A stretch of 64,000 bases of DNA, taken from contig NZ_KE384073.1 in NCBI RefSeq assembly GCF_000423665.1, positions 307,220 through 371,219 on the forward strand, written 5' to 3'. Shown in pieces: positions 61,687 through 64,000 of this stretch (within the stretch, counting starts at the first letter, position 1; the number at the start of each line of letters is the position of its first letter). Below the pieces are notes generated by a model. That model was given only the letters and a program-made list of their open reading frames with translations. It was not told where the DNA came from and did not search any database. The translations under genes and the position numbers were made by a program. This DNA comes from Solirubrobacter soli DSM 22325. Lineage in GTDB: Bacteria; Actinomycetota; Thermoleophilia; Solirubrobacterales; Solirubrobacteraceae.

Positions 61687-62832
61687 ATGCGCAAGCTCCT
61701 TCTCCTCGTCTCCGCGGTGGTCCTGGTCGATACGTCGTTCTACGCGGCGATCACCCCGCTGCTTCCCGACCTGTCGGAGGAGTTCGGCCTGTCCAAGGGC
61801 GGCGCCGGCCTGCTGGCCGCGGCGTATCCGGTCGGGACGTTCGTCGGCGGCCTGCCGGGAGGCGTGCTCGCCGCCCGCGTGGGCGTGCGGCCGACGGTCC
61901 TGATCGGCTTGGCGCTGATGGTCGTGTCGAGCATCGCGGTCGCGTTCGCGAACTCGATCCTGGTCTTGGACCTCGCGCGATTCGTCCAGGGCGTCGGCGG
62001 TGCCGCGTCCTGGGCGGGCGCGATGGCCTGGCTGGCGGGCGCGGCCCCGCGCGAGCGACGCGGGCAGTTGATCGGCTCCGCGATGGGCGCCGCGATCGCG
62101 GGTGCGCTGCTCGGCCCGGTCATCGGCGTGCTCGCCGACCTGACGAGCTTCGAGCTGGTGTTCTGCGGCGTCGCCGTGATCGGGCTCGGCCTGATGGCGT
62201 GGACGCTGCGGACGCCCGCGGCGGCGCCGCTCGGTGACGGCTCCCTGCGGGGCCTGGCGGGCGCGCTGCGCAACGGGCAGGTCCGGACCGGGCTGCTGCT
62301 GATCACCGTCCCCGGGCTGCTGTTCGGGACGCTGTCGGTGCTCGGGCCGCTGCGGCTGGACGAGCTCGGTGCCACGACCGCCGCGATCGGCGCGATCTGG
62401 CTCATGAGCGCCGCTCTCGAGGCGATCGTGTCGCCGCTCGCGGGGCGCATCAGCGACCGCCGCGGGCATCTCGCGCCGCTGCTCGGCGGGCTGATCGGCG
62501 GCGCGGTGACGTTCTCGCTGCTGCCGTGGCCGGAGAGCGCGGTGGTCCTGGGCGCGCTGATCGTGCTCGGGTCGCCGGTGATCGGGCTCCTCTGGGCGCC
62601 CTCGATGTCGATGCTCTCCGACGGCGCCGACGCGGTCGGGCTCGAGCAGGGGCTCGCGTTCGGGCTGATGAACCTGACGTGGGCGACCGGCCAGGCGATC
62701 GGTGACATCGGCGGCGCCCGCCTCGGCCAGGCCGCGGGCGACGAGGTCGCCTACCTCGTGCTCTCCGTGATCTGCCTGTTGGCGTTCGTCGCGCTGCGGG
62801 CGGGCGCGGTGCGCCGGCCCGCGGCCGCGTAG
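61687..62832 (+). CDS. MFS transporter (DHA1-like)
   Basis: 381 residues, about 12 hydrophobic helices, the size of DHA1-type efflux proteins. LLVSAVVLVDTSFYAAITPL begins helix 1; LPGGVLAARVGVRPTVLIGL contains motif A; FVQGVGGAASWAGAMAWLAG is helix 4. RISDRRGHLAPLLGG repeats motif A in the second half. Substrate unknown. Divergent from the ROK gene, 95 bases apart. Confidence 0.85.
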   Translation: MRKLLLLVSAVVLVDTSFYAAITPLLPDLSEEFGLSKGGAGLLAAAYPVGTFVGGLPGGVLAARVGVRPTVLIGLALMVVSSIAVAFANSILVLDLARFVQGVGGAASWAGAMAWLAGAAPRERRGQLIGSAMGAAIAGALLGPVIGVLADLTSFELVFCGVAVIGLGLMAWTLRTPAAAPLGDGSLRGLAGALRNGQVRTGLLLITVPGLLFGTLSVLGPLRLDELGATTAAIGAIWLMSAALEAIVSPLAGRISDRRGHLAPLLGGLIGGAVTFSLLPWPESAVVLGALIVLGSPVIGLLWAPSMSMLSDGADAVGLEQGLAFGLMNLTWATGQAIGDIGGARLGQAAGDEVAYLVLSVICLLAFVALRAGAVRRPAAA

Positions 62833-62834
62833 CC

Positions 62835-64000
62835 CTACGGCGTCGCGGTCGCGGTCGCGGTCGCGGTCGCCGCTGCCGTGGCGGCCGGTGGGGCGGTCGC
62901 GGCGGGCGGTTGCGGCTTCGGCTTGGTCTTCTTGGGCGGCGGCTTCGGCGTCGGCGTCGGGTCGGGGACGGACTCGCTGAAGTCACCCGTGACGGCGTCG
63001 GGCAGCGTCTCCTCGACGGAGCCGTCGACGGCGGTCTCGCCCGGCGCCCTGCCCTTCTTCGGCTGCGATCTCGGCTTGCGCGGCTTGGAGACGGTGGGAG
63101 TGGGCGTGGCGGTGGCCTTCGGCTGAGCGGTCTTCGCGGGCGTGGCGGTCGGCGCGGCCGTCTTCGCGGGGGCGGGCGTGGCCTCCGGCGTGGCCGTCGA
63201 GGTGGGGGTGGGCGTCGCCGTGCGCTCGGGCTTGGGCGTCGGGGTCGGCGTCGGCGTCGGCGTCTCGGTCTGCGTGGGCGTCGCCGTCGGGCTCTCGGTC
63301 GGCGCCGCCGTCGGTGTCGACACGGCGAACGTCGCCGCCGCCTGGACACCCACGGGCTCCGCCGGCCCGCTGGTCACGGCCACCGCGCCCATCGCCGTGC
63401 TGCCGAGCAGCACCGCCCCGACCGCGATCTTGGCCACCAACCCGCCGCTGATCACCGTCCCGGCAACCCCGGAGACGCTCCCACCACCCGCCGCGGCACC
63501 CACGCCGGCGAGCGCACCGCCGCCGCCGACGAGGCCGCCGCTCGCGGCGCCGCCGCCGGCCGCCGCGCCAGTCGCGCCGCCGGCCGCCGCGCCGCCGACC
63601 GCCGCGCCGCCGCCGACCGCCGCGCCGCCGCCGACCGCCGCGCCGCCGCCGGCTGCCGCGCCCGCGCCGCTCGCGCCGCCGGCCACCGCGCCGCCGCCGG
63701 CCGCCGCGCCCGCGCCGCTCGCGCCGCCGGCCACCGCGCCGCCGCCGGCTGCCGCGCCCGCGCCGCTCGCGCCGCCGGCCACCGCGCCGCCGCCGAGCAC
63801 GCCGCCGCCGGCCGCACCCGCGCCGCCCGCGGCCGCGCCACCGCCGGCCGCCGCACCGCCGCCACCGAGCACGCCGCCGCCGGCCGCCGCTGCGCCGGCC
63901 GCGCCGCCGCCGCTCGCAAGCACGCCGCCGCCCGCGGCGCCTCCCGCGCCCACGCCGCCCGCGACCGCATCGCTCCAGCCGTGACCGTGCGCCGCGGCGC
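62835..64000 (-). CDS. low-complexity membrane protein, C-terminal part (5' end beyond window)
   Basis: Minus-strand frame open from the right edge; it reads HGHGWSDAVAGGVGAGGAAG before the first internal start (63953). From N to C within the window: a Gly/Ala-rich tract of about 165 residues with a 16-residue tandem unit (AVAGGASGAGAAAGGG, three copies) and AAVGGG units; one membrane helix (GLVAKIAVGAVLLGSTAMGA); a Thr/Pro/Ala-rich extracytoplasmic tail of about 150 residues with TPTPTPTP stretches, basic KPRKPRSQPKKGR and a final ATATATATP. The sense was chosen over the plus-strand alternative because the plus frames lack a membrane or linker logic. Such tails follow sigma factors or anti-sigma proteins in some related genomes; the missing 5' part is needed. 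Confidence 0.6.
   Translation of the reverse strand, partial: AAAHGHGWSDAVAGGVGAGGAAGGGVLASGGGAAGAAAAGGGVLGGGGAAAGGGAAAGGAGAAGGGVLGGGAVAGGASGAGAAAGGGAVAGGASGAGAAAGGGAVAGGASGAGAAAGGGAAVGGGAAVGGGAAVGGAAAGGATGAAAGGGAASGGLVGGGGALAGVGAAAGGGSVSGVAGTVISGGLVAKIAVGAVLLGSTAMGAVAVTSGPAEPVGVQAAATFAVSTPTAAPTESPTATPTQTETPTPTPTPTPKPERTATPTPTSTATPEATPAPAKTAAPTATPAKTAQPKATATPTPTVSKPRKPRSQPKKGRAPGETAVDGSVEETLPDAVTGDFSESVPDPTPTPKPPPKKTKPKPQPPAATAPPAATAAATATATATATP
63661..63798. repeat. 48-base tandem repeat (about 2.9 copies)
   Basis: Unit begins CCCGCGCCGCTCGCGCCGCC at 63661, 63709 and 63757; in the minus-strand protein it is a 16-residue Gly/Ala unit. Preceded by an 18-base repeat (three copies, about 63597-63650). 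Confidence 0.8.

Noticed and set aside
63597..63800. Tandem repeats as a CRISPR array
   Set aside because: Units are contiguous without spacers and encode Gly/Ala repeats.

Overview
The window is very GC-rich (roughly 70%), with Shine-Dalgarno starts mixed with many GTG starts and short or absent leaders, collagen-like and Gly/Ala- or Thr/Pro-rich surface proteins, a Streptomyces-type class I xylose isomerase, and Ldt-type L,D-transpeptidase. This points to an Actinomycetota chromosome. The style of the secreted proteins suggests the Solirubrobacterales/Thermoleophilia, but no rRNA or tRNA is present to prove it. No intact prophage, CRISPR array or complete insertion sequence was seen.

Layout. 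1-7.9 kb: truncated DHA2 efflux pump divergent from an AraC regulator, an HMG-CoA-lyase-like enzyme, a hypothetical protein, a 55-residue membrane protein, a coiled-coil protein with an SCP2-like C-terminus, a GntR/FCD regulator and a SelA-like PLP enzyme. 8-15.5 kb: core information genes dnaE, nfo and gltX, then an HDOD-LuxR protein and a cysteine-free Rrf2 regulator. 15.5-24.4 kb: an accessory zone with an integrase stub, an intact Phd/VapC toxin-antitoxin pair, decayed genes (zinc-ribbon family, SRPBCC, P-loop kinase, second VapC copy, glutaredoxin stub), and three exported enzymes: a mutarotase, an L,D-transpeptidase and a phospholipase-C-like phosphoesterase. The mutarotase and the phosphoesterase end in the same roughly 140-residue C-terminal module.

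24.4-33.7 kb: a small BamE-like protein, a collagen-like protein, an ABC-2 exporter pair with a GNAT protein, then cysK, an esterase, an RBBP9-type hydrolase and a coupled tusA-like/thiF-like/cysE group, which together look like a cysteine and sulfur-handling neighbourhood. 33.8-39.1 kb: a frameshifted exported protein, a membrane PQQ-repeat propeller protein bracketed by two copies of a REP-like palindrome, and a 1095-residue WD40-KAP P-loop NTPase whose probable -10 box lies in one palindrome. 39.1-46 kb (minus strand): a compact lldP-glcD-glcE-glcF-aceB operon that takes up glycolate/lactate, oxidises glycolate to glyoxylate and condenses it with acetyl-CoA to malate.

46-64 kb: an exported beta-helix protein coupled to a large M14 carboxypeptidase, a PPOX-fold protein, a SpoU-like protein with a queuosine-salvage (DUF2419-like) protein, pcrA/uvrD helicase, a xylose operon xylA-xylF-xylG-xylH followed by a convergent ROK regulator, an MFS transporter, and the C-terminal part of a low-complexity membrane-anchored protein running off the right edge.
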